NCBI GenBank assembly: GCA_020536535.1 | Contig: JAHLWZ010000233.1 | Coordinates: 21,351-50,350, forward strand | DNA: 29,000 bases | Direction of reading: 5' to 3' | Source of the DNA: Pelomyxa schiedti | Taxonomy: Eukaryota; Evosea; Pelobiontida; Pelomyxidae | Part shown: positions 1-10,600 of the stretch, in pieces | Position numbering within the stretch: the stretch's first letter is position 1 | How the letters are laid out: the number at the start of each line of letters is the position of its first letter | The notes under the pieces: generated by a model | The model's database searches: none | The model's input: only the letters and a program-made list of their open reading frames with translations | Told to the model about the DNA's origin: nothing | Program-made: the position numbers and the translations under genes

Positions 1-1
1 A

Positions 2-1301
2 ATCATGCCAGATGGATGGCAGCTTCTGGAACAACAGCAGGACCGCTTTGCCTTGGGTGGGATCACTGCAGCCGCCACAGCAATAGGCGGGAGCCCCACC
101 CACTCCCACACCCTCAATGGAACCACTTCGTCTGATGGTGTCCACTCTCACGCAAGTTTCGATCCCAGATTTGGAGTTTATGATGGCTGGGGCCGCGGAG
201 GGCGCCCCGCGTTCGGAATCATTGACAGGAACGGCAGGAATGCGCCTTCACTCCGCACGAGTGGTCACAATGGAGCTCACACTCACACTTTTGCCGCCAC
301 CACATCCACGGTGAGCAACATCCCTGACTTCATCAAGTTGCCATTTATCGCCTCCAATAGGGACAAGACAAGTGAGTGACAATCCTCCTTTTTTATTCTC
401 ACTGACTTTTTTCACAGTGATTCCCGAGAGAGCGATTATTGCATGCAGAACTGATTCATTGAACAGGCCCGGGTGGTATTTGTGTGATGGGCAGAATGGA
501 ACTCCTGACCTTCGTGACCGATTCGTGCGTGGAAGCAACACTGGGTTTGGAGAAACCGGTGCAGCCAGTTCCACAACTCACAAGCATGAGTGGAGTGCAG
601 CAACATCTAACGATGGAAATCACTATCACAGCAGCCTCGGCGATTCTGGGTGCTACAAACGCAACGTGGACAACGGCGGCCTCACTGCCATAGATACAAA
701 CGGGCGTGATGTCCCGATGATCAACACATCATCAAATGGGCTCCATAACCACAACCTGACCGGCACCGTTGCAGCGACTCCGGCAGTCCCCCCGTTCTGG
801 TCAGTTGCATACTTCATGAGGCAGCCAGGGGCCGGGCCCATTCACTGCCTGGATGACCTCCCAGAAGGCGTGATCCTCATGTTCCAGGGTGCCCCTGAGG
901 CTATTCCACGCGGCTGGGCCCTGTGCGACGGCAAGGATGGGAGGCTGAACCTCGTGGGGAGGTTCCTGCGCGGGAGCTCCGCCGCCACCAAGCCAGACTG
1001 CCCAGGGGGCGCCGACGCTACGGTGCACGCCCACGTTGTGGATCAGACGACCCTATCTGGGAATGGGTTTCACACGCACAACACGTTCGAGCCTGGGCTC
1101 GGGATTTACACGAGGAAGATCGTGGGAGGGGACCACCGTGGTATCAGCGTGATAGACTGCAACGGCAAGAATGCGCAGGAGCTCGTCACCGCCGCGGACG
1201 GAGCGCACGCCCACACCATCGATGGCAAGACTGCCGAGGCTGATATCATGCCTCCGTTCTTCGCCATTCTCTTCCTTCAAAGGGCACCCCAGCAGCCTTA
1301 G
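2..1301 (+). CDS. Phage-tail-collar-like triple-repeat protein (5' partial)
   Basis: Exons 2-371 and 418-1301 join across a 46-nt intron (GTGAGT...TTCACAG) and encode at least 417 residues ending in TAG. Three tandem units of about 145 residues are visible. Units 2 and 3 carry the tail-collar signature, seen as PGWYLCDGQNGTPDLRDRF and RGWALCDG. Each unit also has several HxH pairs (HSH, HTH, HYH, HNH, HAH). In phage tail fibres and microcystin-dependent proteins this fold makes a trimeric tip, and HxH pairs can bind metal; that function is only inferred here. Unit 1 lacks the CDG segment. The ATG at 5 lies where the other units have a mid-repeat residue, so I treat the gene as running off the left edge. 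The family call is fairly firm; the role in a eukaryotic cell is unknown. Confidence 0.75.
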
Positions 1302-1687
1302 TTGTAGTTTCAACCCCCGTTGTTTTCGGGTGAATTTAAAACATGTGTTACATTTCTCCGAAACTGATGAACTTTGGTTTCTTTTGTAGTGGTAGAGGAA
1401 GTGAAGAAAAAGAAATGACGCAACTTAGTTGAGAAGAGCTCATTCTTCGACATAAACAATAGAAAAAATTTCCTCCTGGGTCTGACATGTGCTGAGGGAC
1501 AGTGTGTCAATGTTCATTGACACCAGCAGGTTTGTGCCATTTACCTGTGTAAAGTTGAGCAAGAACATGTGCATAAGCAAGAACAAACTGTTCTATATGA
1601 CGCTGTCAGCAACCTGCTTTTGTCATCAAGGGTGCTTGCAGAGTTAAATGAACCTTCTGGAAGATCTTGTGTGGTGTTAGAAAAAAC
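1302..1687. other. Convergent 3' intergenic region
   Basis: This gap lies between the stop of the collar-like gene and the stop of the secreted-protein gene. Open frames are short and I see no domain signal. It is AT-rich and probably holds both 3' untranslated regions. Confidence 0.5.
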
Positions 1688-2615
1688 TTAATAAGAACCA
1701 AGAGAAATACTAAAGGTTGTCTTATAGATCATCTGATCATACAACGAGAAAACCCACAGCTGGTAATTGGACCTAAAGGAAATTATTTTCAAAAAAAGGC
1801 TTGTAAATACTTACGTGCAATTTCCTTTGGAAAATCCCCACAGCACCAGCGTAACCAGATCAAAGTCCAGAGTCAGCAGCCCCGGAGATGCATCCTCAGT
1901 AACTCCCAGTTCAGCACCATAGTCATCCAACTGCACTATCATCCACTGTGGAGGAACCCCACCAGTATCTGAGGTGCTGTACATGTATCCCTTCAATCGT
2001 CAGATGAAATATGTGTAGTGAAGAACACTTACCCAATTGACATTCTTGTACACTGTTCTGACGAAGGAAGATATTGGGCGTGACATATTCAGGGTTCGGT
2101 ATTCTGCCATAATGCTATAATTAAGGAGTATGATTAATTTAACTGAGCAAATACACGCAACAAGAGAGGAGAACATCCTACTTGGTGGAGCCATCAGACA
2201 TCCATACTCTACTGAGAGCACACTTATTGTCATTCACAAGGCGGCCAATGTTGAGCAGCTGATTTAACGCAGCGTCCCACTCAAGCATCGAGAACATGTC
2301 GAAGAAGCCATACCAAGTGGCTTTGAGAGCACCACTGCCAATGTCCACCTTGAGGATGTAAGTCTCACCGCCCCTCGGAATCAGAGCGAACAGCGACCTA
2401 GAAGCAGGGTCCACAGTGACGGAAGCACCAGTGGCAACAGTGCTTATGGCAGTGGTCCCAACCATTGACATTTGGCATGTTGCGGGCGAAACTGTGTGGA
2501 GTGCGTAGCCCCCGGCTGTGCCGTTGTATGACACCGCGTATAGCGTGGAATTCGAAACCTTCGCACAGACCACTAGAACCACCAGGCACACAACAAGGCG
2601 GTTGTAACCGTTCAT
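1688..2615 (-). CDS. Putative secreted protein of unknown function
   Basis: Four exons are read on the minus strand: 2615-2182, 2114-2033, 1990-1815 and 1772-1688. They are separated by introns of 67, 42 and 42 nt with GTAGGA, GTAAGT and GTAAGT donors, and all phases fit. The 258-residue product starts MNGYNRLVVCLVVLVVCA, a clear signal peptide, which is why I chose this ATG over an in-frame upstream one. The mature part has segments such as LYAVSYNG, TYILKVDIGSG and LLTLDFD that look like beta-propeller blades. I recognise no named family. No transmembrane segment follows the signal, so export or delivery to an endolysosomal lumen is the likely fate. The last 60-nt exon depends on the GTAAGT donor at 1814; without it the protein stops 4 bases further on. 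Confidence 0.65.
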
Positions 2616-2841
2616 CAACTTCAGATTGTTAGTGGAATGAGAGAAACTGGCTTTCCTCAACTTTCCAAGCATGTTGTTAACAGATTTGCTCCTTCCTCAC
2701 ACCATCAGTAACATAGACTGGCCTCCTTCTCTTGGAAGAAGGAGAGCAGGAACACTCTCCAGTCTCTCTGAATACTCAACTCCCGATTGCCCAACTCTCT
2801 GATCACCCCGAAACTTCTCGTGGCGGGGCCGTTACGAAAGG
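2616..2841. promoter_or_regulatory. Divergent intergenic region, probable bidirectional promoter
   Basis: About 226 bp separate the start codons of the (-) secreted-protein gene and the (+) pseudokinase-Sel1 gene. This must contain both 5' untranslated regions and both core promoters. I see no clear TATA box. Confidence 0.45.
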
Positions 2842-5800
2842 ATGCTACTCGGTGATGAGACAAGAGAACCGTGCATGGGTCACCTAGACGACGCAAGGGA
2901 TCCCTGGTCACCCTGTGATGCCGCGGAGCGAGCCGAGCGGAACCGCATGGAGTACTTCCGCGGAATCTCAGCAGCGGCTGCTGCTGCTGCTAGTAATGCT
3001 GCCGCAGATACTGCCAGTGTCACGGAGGGGTGTACCAATGCACCAGGGGGAGGAAGAGGAGGAGGAGGCAGGGCCAAGAGGCCTCGCACGAGCACGAGCA
3101 ACCTCGGGCCAGAGAGCAACACAGTGGCGAGGAACTTCAGGCCTATGGGGGGGACGGTCCGATGGACGCCGGAGGGCCAACGTACGTGGGTGTGTGTGTC
3201 TAGTGTGTGTGATGAAGTAGTAGTGGTCTGTGAGTTGAACTTGGTATAATCCTGTAAATTGCTGCGTGCGTGATGGATGGGCTGTAGGGAACTAACTCTA
3301 ACAGAAGTAAAAAGGGAGCGTGGAATTTTTGGTCAAGTGTTATGGAGAGGGACACCCGGAGTTGTTTCGGACTCAGACATATTTGCTTGTGGCACCTTCC
3401 AACCGAATTAAGGAGACCGAAGGTCTTTGTTCTACTACTTCTTCTTTATCACCTGGGAATCGCCTCAAGGTTGGTTATTCTATGCCCCTCTTTTTCTGAT
3501 TCAGAATTTAGAATGGCCTGATGATGCTATCAGAGATCGATCCACACCCAAATATCAGCAGGTGTTTCTGCCACTTTGAGGATAGCATCCCCCAGGAGTT
3601 TTACGACTCCATCCTAGTGATCCAGGAGGAGAAGCCTGAAAGGCAGAGTAAGTTTGATTGGTTTGTCGTTGAGCACCAAACTGAGACATTGGGAAACCTG
3701 TTGAGAAGGAACTTTCCAAGTAAAATAAACACACCCTGGTGCATCGTGCACAAGTATTCAAGGGACATTAGTGCGGCTCTTGTCCACTTGTTCACCCATC
3801 ACGTTATACACTTTGGATTGAGTTTGGATACGATTGCTGTAACAGCAGTATGTATTATTTCTATTAATACTGGGCAGCCTTACAATGAAAGTATAGAACA
3901 AGGAACAAGCAATTTTGGTAGACCTTCTTGATTGTTCATTTTTGTCTGCAACAAACAGCAAGTTGCTCAGAATGAGCGAAGTTTCACAGGTTGTTCTGCC
4001 CGAGAATGAAAGTCGTACAGCTCCAGAGATTCTCAACGGAATTTCCTCCTCGTACAGTGCAACTCTAGCCACAAACGGTGACACAACGTTAGATTGTGAA
4101 AAGGTATCCCTCAATAATGAACTTAACAGCTTATTAATAGCCAACACAAGCAATCATCATTTGAACTTGGATGTGCTCTGTTTGAGCTTGCAATGTGTGG
4201 ACAGCAACATCCAGTCCCTGGGTATCCAAAAAGCTTCCGTGGAACTGATGGCCTGATACCACTGTCACAGCAGAGCGAGAAAGAGGCCTCATTCCCTATC
4301 AAACCACCGGCATTCCCAAAGGAGTTCTGCAACCTGGTTCGCGGATTGCTTCAGTTTGACCCCACAAAGAGACCCACACTCCTGGAAGCACACAGAACCC
4401 TAATGACCATTGAGTCACCAAGTCCCTTAGAACTCCTATCGTTTTACTCTAATGCTCTTCCCACATACAATGCAGGTATGGAAACACAAAAAGCAAATAC
4501 TCACTTTACCATACCCTAACAAGGCAATACACAGGGTCACTGACAATGAAAGCAATGTGCCAACTTCACAGTGAGTTTCCGATTGATGAGTGTGTGTCCA
4601 CTCTCCGCGATGCACTTCAATGCACTCCTTCATTTCCACCAGCGTTATTACTCCTTCATTGCCTCAGTTCCACATCCATCATAACACCTGTGTTGCTAGA
4701 CAAAAATGAAAGGAGAGAAACTACTCGAGTCCTCACAGGAAGGGGACTCGTAACGGCCACTTCTGTGGAGTTCAAAAGAGCCATTATCAACTGGCAACAA
4801 CACACAAGCACACCCCCTGAGCTGATGATGATGGCACTATGGACGAGGTACATGTGCAGCGATGGTAGATGTCGCAGCAAACAACAACCTTTGCAGTTAT
4901 CGCTGGCACAGCAACAACTTTTCTCATCTTCCATTGTTTTGAAGCTTTGGGCAAATTTGTGTGCCACAACGTTATACGAGCAGATGTGGAGTGACAAGAT
5001 ATCTGCCTGTTTATGTAGTTTCCTTTCACCTACAACCACATTTAACATGCTGGAAAAGATGGATGTAATCCCCGAAATGAGATGATGATGAAAGCCCTTT
5101 TAGAGTGGGAGTGTGGCAATACTACTTCTGCAATCAATTATGTTATGCAAGCCTATGTGCATTTCAACTCTGAAAGCCTTTCTGGTTCTCCCGTGCATTT
5201 TTTTCACCAGGGCTCAACAAAATTCCAGAGGATGAGGAATCTTATCAGCAGCACTATCTTCCTGGTTTGATTTTTCTATATGGCCTGGGTCGTCTTACAA
5301 CAGACTGTGAGCAACTTGCGCTGCATCAAATTCCTAAATACCTGTCATCTGCCCTTTCACGTGCAAGCTCGTCAACATTCTCAAAATTGCGTGACTTTTG
5401 CAGTGGGGTGTTGGCATTCAACAAGAAAAACAAAGCAGTTGCAATGGGGAAGTCTAGTGATCCGATTATTGACGAGTGGAATGACCTTCTTTCAGCTGTA
5501 GCAGCAAAGGTCTTTCATGTGCAAGCTTCCAATCGCAGGAAATCAGAAGTAGAGGTTGCAGTTGAAGACAAAGATATTGTGAGAGGTGGATGGTGTGGAT
5601 GTGGAACCAATGAAACTGGTCTGAATGAAGACCTATTAATTAATCTCCTAGAATCAGAGATCAACATCGACAGCAACAGCAATACTATTAACCCGTGTAT
5701 GTCATGGTCATGTGCGTTCTTTGTTGCACTTTGGATGGTTTGTTGTCTGCGAGATTGCGGTATCTCCATTGTAACTCGTCTTTCAAAATTGACTTGGACA

Positions 5801-6946
5801 ACTGCCACTTCATTAACAGCATCACGGTGTGGAAAATCACCTCAACCACCCCCATTACTGAAGCCTGCATACGTTTCGCTACTGGGTTTATGCTATTACA
5901 GCGGCTCCACTGGAGTTCCAAAGGACCTTACCAAGACAGTTTCTCTCTGGGAAAGCGCCGTGAGTGATGGTGATGCCGTAGCAATGTACAACCTCGGCTG
6001 CCTTTACCAGGGAAAAGGTGTCTGCCGCGACCCCAAAAAAGCAGCCTCACTCTATCAGCAAGCCATTGACTGCAGAAAAATCCCGCGGGCAATGTACCTT
6101 CTTGCAATCTGCTACGCCGGCGGGCACGGCGTCCCCAAAGACTTGGGAAAAGCTGTTGCACTGTTTCGGAGGGCAGCGGCTTCTGGTGAATCCTCAGCAA
6201 TATCCTACACCGCCGAGTGGTACATCAGAGGCTATCACGGCGTGGAAAAGGATGTCAGCAGAGCAGGGAAACTGTACAAAAGGGCCGCAGAATCCGGCAA
6301 CCTCCGGGCACTCTGCGACCTAGCCGTATGCTATGACAACGGCGAGGGGGTGCCCAGGGACCCCCAGAGGGCCCTGGCTCTGTACCAGCGGGCCGCGGAC
6401 CAAGGGGACACGCAGGCCATGAGCTACCTCGCCAACATCTACGGGCTGGGCAGCCGCGGGGTCGCCAGGGACCCCCGCCGGGGCGCGGAGCTGTACCAGC
6501 GGGCGGCGGACAGGGGCAGCGCCCTGGGGATGTACAACCTGGCCATGTGCTACAAGACCGGGCAGGGGGTGGAGCGGCCGGACCCGGGGAGGGCCGCGGG
6601 GCTGAGCTTCAGGGCCGCGGAGAGGGGCAACGCCGCGGCGATGAACTTCCTGGGGGCGTGCTACGAGTCCGGCGAGGGGGTGTGCAGGGACATCAGGGCC
6701 GCGGTGCAGTGGTACAGAATGGCGGCCCATTCCAAGAGCGGGGGTGGTAGGCGGTCACTGGAAGCTGTACTTGGTAGATTCAGCGACTCGGCGGCACCTG
6801 GGGATGATGATGCTGATGACTCGTCCTCTTCTGACTCATCTTCTTCATCATCTTCTGAATCCTCTTCCTCATCATCTCCAGTGTCCTCTGCGTCAGATTC
6901 GAGCATCCCTGACAGCTCCAATGCGTCTGAGCTAGAGAGTGAATGA
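2842..6946 (+). CDS. Pseudokinase fused to Sel1-like repeats
   Basis: Model: 2842-3181, 3315-3469, 3512-3847, 3897-4103, 4151-4475, 4535-5014, 5095-5156, 5231-5696, 5820-6946, about 1165 residues. An Ala- and Gly-rich N-terminus leads into a kinase fold: beta3 FLVK, alphaC region MMLSEIDPHPNI, APEIL, FELGCALFELAMCG and FDPTKRPTLLEA. The catalytic loop reads HFGLSLDTI instead of HRDLKPENI, and the DFG position reads LDC. The catalytic Asp, Lys and Asn are therefore gone, so a pseudokinase scaffold is likely. A helical linker precedes about eight Sel1 repeats and an acidic Ser tail. The first two introns and those around 5000-5230 are less certain, and the 123-nt intron at 5697-5819 is in frame and could be retained. 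Sel1 repeats are typical protein-protein adaptors. The start is the first ATG of the open frame. Confidence 0.75.
5867..6731 (+). repeat. Eight Sel1-like repeats (protein level)
   Basis: Units of 35-38 residues repeat the pattern A-x2-L-x-x-Y-x2-G-x-G-V-x-x-D-x3-A-x2-Y-x-x-A-A-x2-G. Examples are AMYNLGCLYQGKGV, ALCDLAVCYDNGEGV and AMNFLGACYESGEGV. DNA identity between units is modest in the first half. The second half (about 6330-6720) is very GC-rich, unlike the rest of the gene. Confidence 0.85.
6794..6943 (+). repeat. Ser/Asp/Glu low-complexity C-terminal tail
   Basis: The end of the pseudokinase-Sel1 protein is a run of Ser with interspersed Asp and Glu, encoded by TCT/TCA/TCC triplets. 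It is probably disordered and could be a casein-kinase-2 type phosphorylation region; that role is inferred. Confidence 0.7.
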
Positions 6947-7696
6947 CAAAACATTGTTTATTTGTTCTCCCCTGTATCCTTGGATTGAGGAAATGGAAAT
7001 GACAGATTTTCGTTGCAACATACCAACAGATGGAAAAACAACAAAAAAGAAGGTGATGATTGTGAAGTGTGCAACTCCAACGATCCCATGCAGCACCCCA
7101 ACCCCTCCCATTCCGCTTTGGGAATTGGAACCGACCAGTCCGATAGCATGACGACCCGGGAGAAGCACCACCCACAAAGGGGCGGCACCCTTGTCCTCTC
7201 GACTCGACACACCATCAAACCCGCCGGACCCAAGTTTTATTTGCTCGCAGGGAGCGGAACGAAAGGGGGCTGGGAAACCACATTTTGGTTGGGACCGCGG
7301 AGGAAATCAAGTCCCGCAAACTACCGATGAATCGAAAACTCGCGGGACAAAATTCGAAGAAAACATCTTGTTTTTGAAAACGGTTTAGTTGTTGGGATTC
7401 CAACTCACATCAGAACCCTCTTTGTATTGAATAGAAGTAGCACACTTCAATTGCATCGCCTCCGGAAAAGACTGCCGGGACTCAGGCTTTTTAAATCCAA
7501 GAAAATCCCCGAATTGGTATTATGGGCCCCTGTTCCTCAGCCGAGTTCTGCTCTGCACTTGTTAGTTGAGACAAGATTCTACTATGTCATATTTGTGTGC
7601 GTGTTCTTCTTTTGTGCAGTAGTGTGGGACTGCGGACTTTCCTTCGTTAGCCAAAATTGGTCCAATTACCGCGCGTTGAAGGAAAAACCGGCCACG
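6947..7696. other. Intergenic region upstream of the Rho-kelch gene
   Basis: I find no convincing gene. A frame open from 7427 runs into the start of the next gene, but its part before the ATG at 7697 has no recognisable content and is probably 5' untranslated sequence. The promoter should lie here. Confidence 0.5.
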
Positions 7697-10600
7697 ATGG
7701 CTGCCGATAAGCTAGTCATACATTCGCTTATAATTAGTGGCGCACTGGGCATAGGCAAAGTTCGTTCCTTATTCTCCGTTGATTATGTTGTTTTTGGCAT
7801 GCAATTTGATAGGCGTTTGCAGGGCACTCTGGAGGTGGAATTGTCCAAACGATACCGTTCTGGAACTAGTTTCTATTCTATAAAAAGCAGCTCTGGTAAT
7901 TGGTTTTTTTGTTGTTGTTTCCCATTCTGACTTACGATTCACAATAGGCAATGTTCACGTTGTACGACCCACAAGTACTTTAGTTCATGAAATAGTAATA
8001 AAAAAAACCTAAACCATCATAGCAAAAACAAATTTAATGAAATTATCCAGATGTTGGCCACCATGAGGAGTGCTATGGAGACTGGGTACGGTATGGACCT
8101 TTCCATGGCGCTAATGTATTTGTGCTGTGTGTTGCTGTTGACTGTCCATACAGCATTGAGCAACTCACAGAGTTGGTTAGTATTTCTATCCTTGAGCTAT
8201 CTTCCAATGATACACCTGTAGTACTTTGTAGAGGCACACACCATTGTGCCAAAAGCACCTGTTATAGTTGCTGGGCTTAAAGCTGACTTGTATCAAACTG
8301 GTATTGTACCTTCTTATGATTCACAGAGATTACTTTCTCGCCAAGAACTACAACAAGTAAAAAAGCCAATAGGTAATGCAACGTCACTCTACTTCAGGTG
8401 GCGGACAAAATTGGGGCATTTGCTTATGTCCAGCTCAGTTGCAAGACTGGCCAATACCTGGACCAATTAATGCAAGTTATAGGAGATGCCCTTGATTACT
8501 CTATAGCTGCAGCTGGAACATCCCCTCCAGCAACTACACCTAGCCGTACACTGCTTAACTTTCTACATGTGGAATTCACGCTCTAAAAGGTGGTGGTATC
8601 ACAAAATTTTTTGAGAAACTGTGGTCCTCTGATCCCAAGCCAGAAGATCCGAAAGTTAAACCAGAAAAGGTTGGCTCAGGCAGCACTAAAACCCCAGGGG
8701 TAAGGTGCACCACTCTCGAAATATTTGGTGGCGGTACCAGCATAAGTCCTTACTTCAGGTGAACAAGTGCTATCTTTACTTTTCAATCAAACAACAAGCA
8801 GTTATGGACATACTTCTGCGGTACACAAAAATAAAGTCTTCTTCTTTGGTGGCGTTGGACTTCAGAAGGGACTGCGCTCATCCCCTTTTATTCTGGATAT
8901 GTCTACTGAGAAACCCCATTGGGTCCAAACTCTTCCAGTTGAAAGTGGTGCTCCTGACCTGCATGACACTGAATCCATTTCCCCACCAATTATGCCTACT
9001 GAGTGCCACACTGGAATAATTCCTACTGGAACCCAAGTGGTAGCAGTGGGTTCATTTCCAGCGATGTGTGTTTTTGCACCATTAGTCCTCCTATTTGGTG
9101 GAACACATGGAGGATCAGCCACAAACCGCCTCCTTTCCTATGACATGGATACTGGTGTATGGAGCTGCCTGTTTCCCCATTCCGTGAAGTCCACAACTGA
9201 TAAGTTTCCTGATGCATGTTATGGAGCCTCTCTCATTCGGTAACACTTTCCGGTCCTACTTTCTTCTCTCTAAATATTTTCTAGCTTTAAGACTAAACTA
9301 TTTTTATTCGGAGGTTGTCTTCGAGGTACTTGCAGCTGTCAATTTTTTGGTATGTTCCTCTCGTCATTGTGGAGGATAAGACCCAATAGAGTTTGATCTT
9401 GATTCTCATACCTGGACATGCATACAAGAGTCAAAAGTCCCACCCCCTCGTTACCACCATAACGCTTTTACAAATAATGGGTATGTATAGTTCAGTGGTA
9501 TTTTGGGAATGCTTAGTGTTTTTCCCCCGTAGAGGTGTAATGTACATTTTTGGAGGCCTTGGTGAAGATAATGCCAAGTTGAGTGACCTCTGGGCGTATG
9601 ATCTTAACTCTCGCTTCAATGGAAAGCACACAGGTTGGAAGCAGATTGCTATTAAAGGTTCGGTCCGACCAACACCGCAGCGTGGTCATGTGGGTTGCAT
9701 GATTCCATGGTCCCACACCTTCTTATTGTGCAGTTACTCAAATAGCAATCCACACTCTGAGCTATTCGAGTATGTTCTTGTCCACTTCCAATATTTCAAC
9801 TAACTCTGAGAAAACTTTGAGATTGGATCTTGGTTCCTTTTCATGGAGCCAAATAGATTTCGACTCTTCTTCTGTTGCTCGAGAAGTTTGTCCTTATTAC
9901 CCCTTCTTCTTCGTAATTAACAATGGCGTAAGTTCCATTCCGTCACTCAATATGGCTCTTCGTTACTAGTTTCTGGTGGGATGTGGAGAAGAGCTGAGGG
10001 CGGTCTTCTGGGTGATGCTTTCCAACTTTCATTTCCCGCATATGTCTCTGTTGTACCATTATTACCTTATGAAACCTGGATGTATCTTTTGAGCTTTCTG
10101 CAGCCTGCAGATTTATGCCGTCTTGGCCGAGTATTCCGCCTTTCTTTTTCTTTCCACATCTAAAAAGTGAACTTCGTAGACTTGTAGAGACTTCTATTTA
10201 GTATGTGGAGCAGATCAATTGTGGCGGCCGTATGTTGAGGAGTCAATAAGAAACGAGAAAAACCTCCGGCGAAAATGTACAAATACTAAGGATTGCAATA
10301 CTTCTCACCATTTTCTTCTCTTAGTTCTGGATGTTGGTTTCGTTTGGAGAAATCCGACTCCAGGAGTGTTGAAGTATATCCCGCCTTACTGGACAGTTTG
10401 TGGAAATCTGGGTTGTTATCGCAATGCTTACTTCACCAATAGGAGCCCCAACGGGTTGTCTATGAGTGTTTTTTGGGGAGTGCATGTATCCTCATGGGTG
10501 ATTTGTCACTAAGGTTCTTCTTCCATCGTGCTCCATTTTAATTTCGTAACTTCTTTCTAGAGCTGTAAATTCCGTCAGACCTGGTGATTTCGTAATGACT

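Noticed and set aside
1667-1972. Plus-strand open frame of 101 codons
   Set aside because: It is antisense to two exons of the secreted-protein gene, which have matching splice phases and a signal peptide upstream.
6320-6730. Minus-strand frame of 136 codons over the Sel1 repeats
   Set aside because: It mirrors the GC-rich repeat codons; the plus strand encodes clear Sel1 repeats.
7427-7696. N-terminal extension of the Rho-like protein upstream of 7697
   Set aside because: The frame is open but has no recognisable content; the P-loop starts soon after the ATG at 7697, as in Rho proteins.
8705-9019. Alternative plus frame across the first kelch blades
   Set aside because: It has no kelch motif, while the neighbouring frame gives FFFGGVG and LLFGGTHGG.
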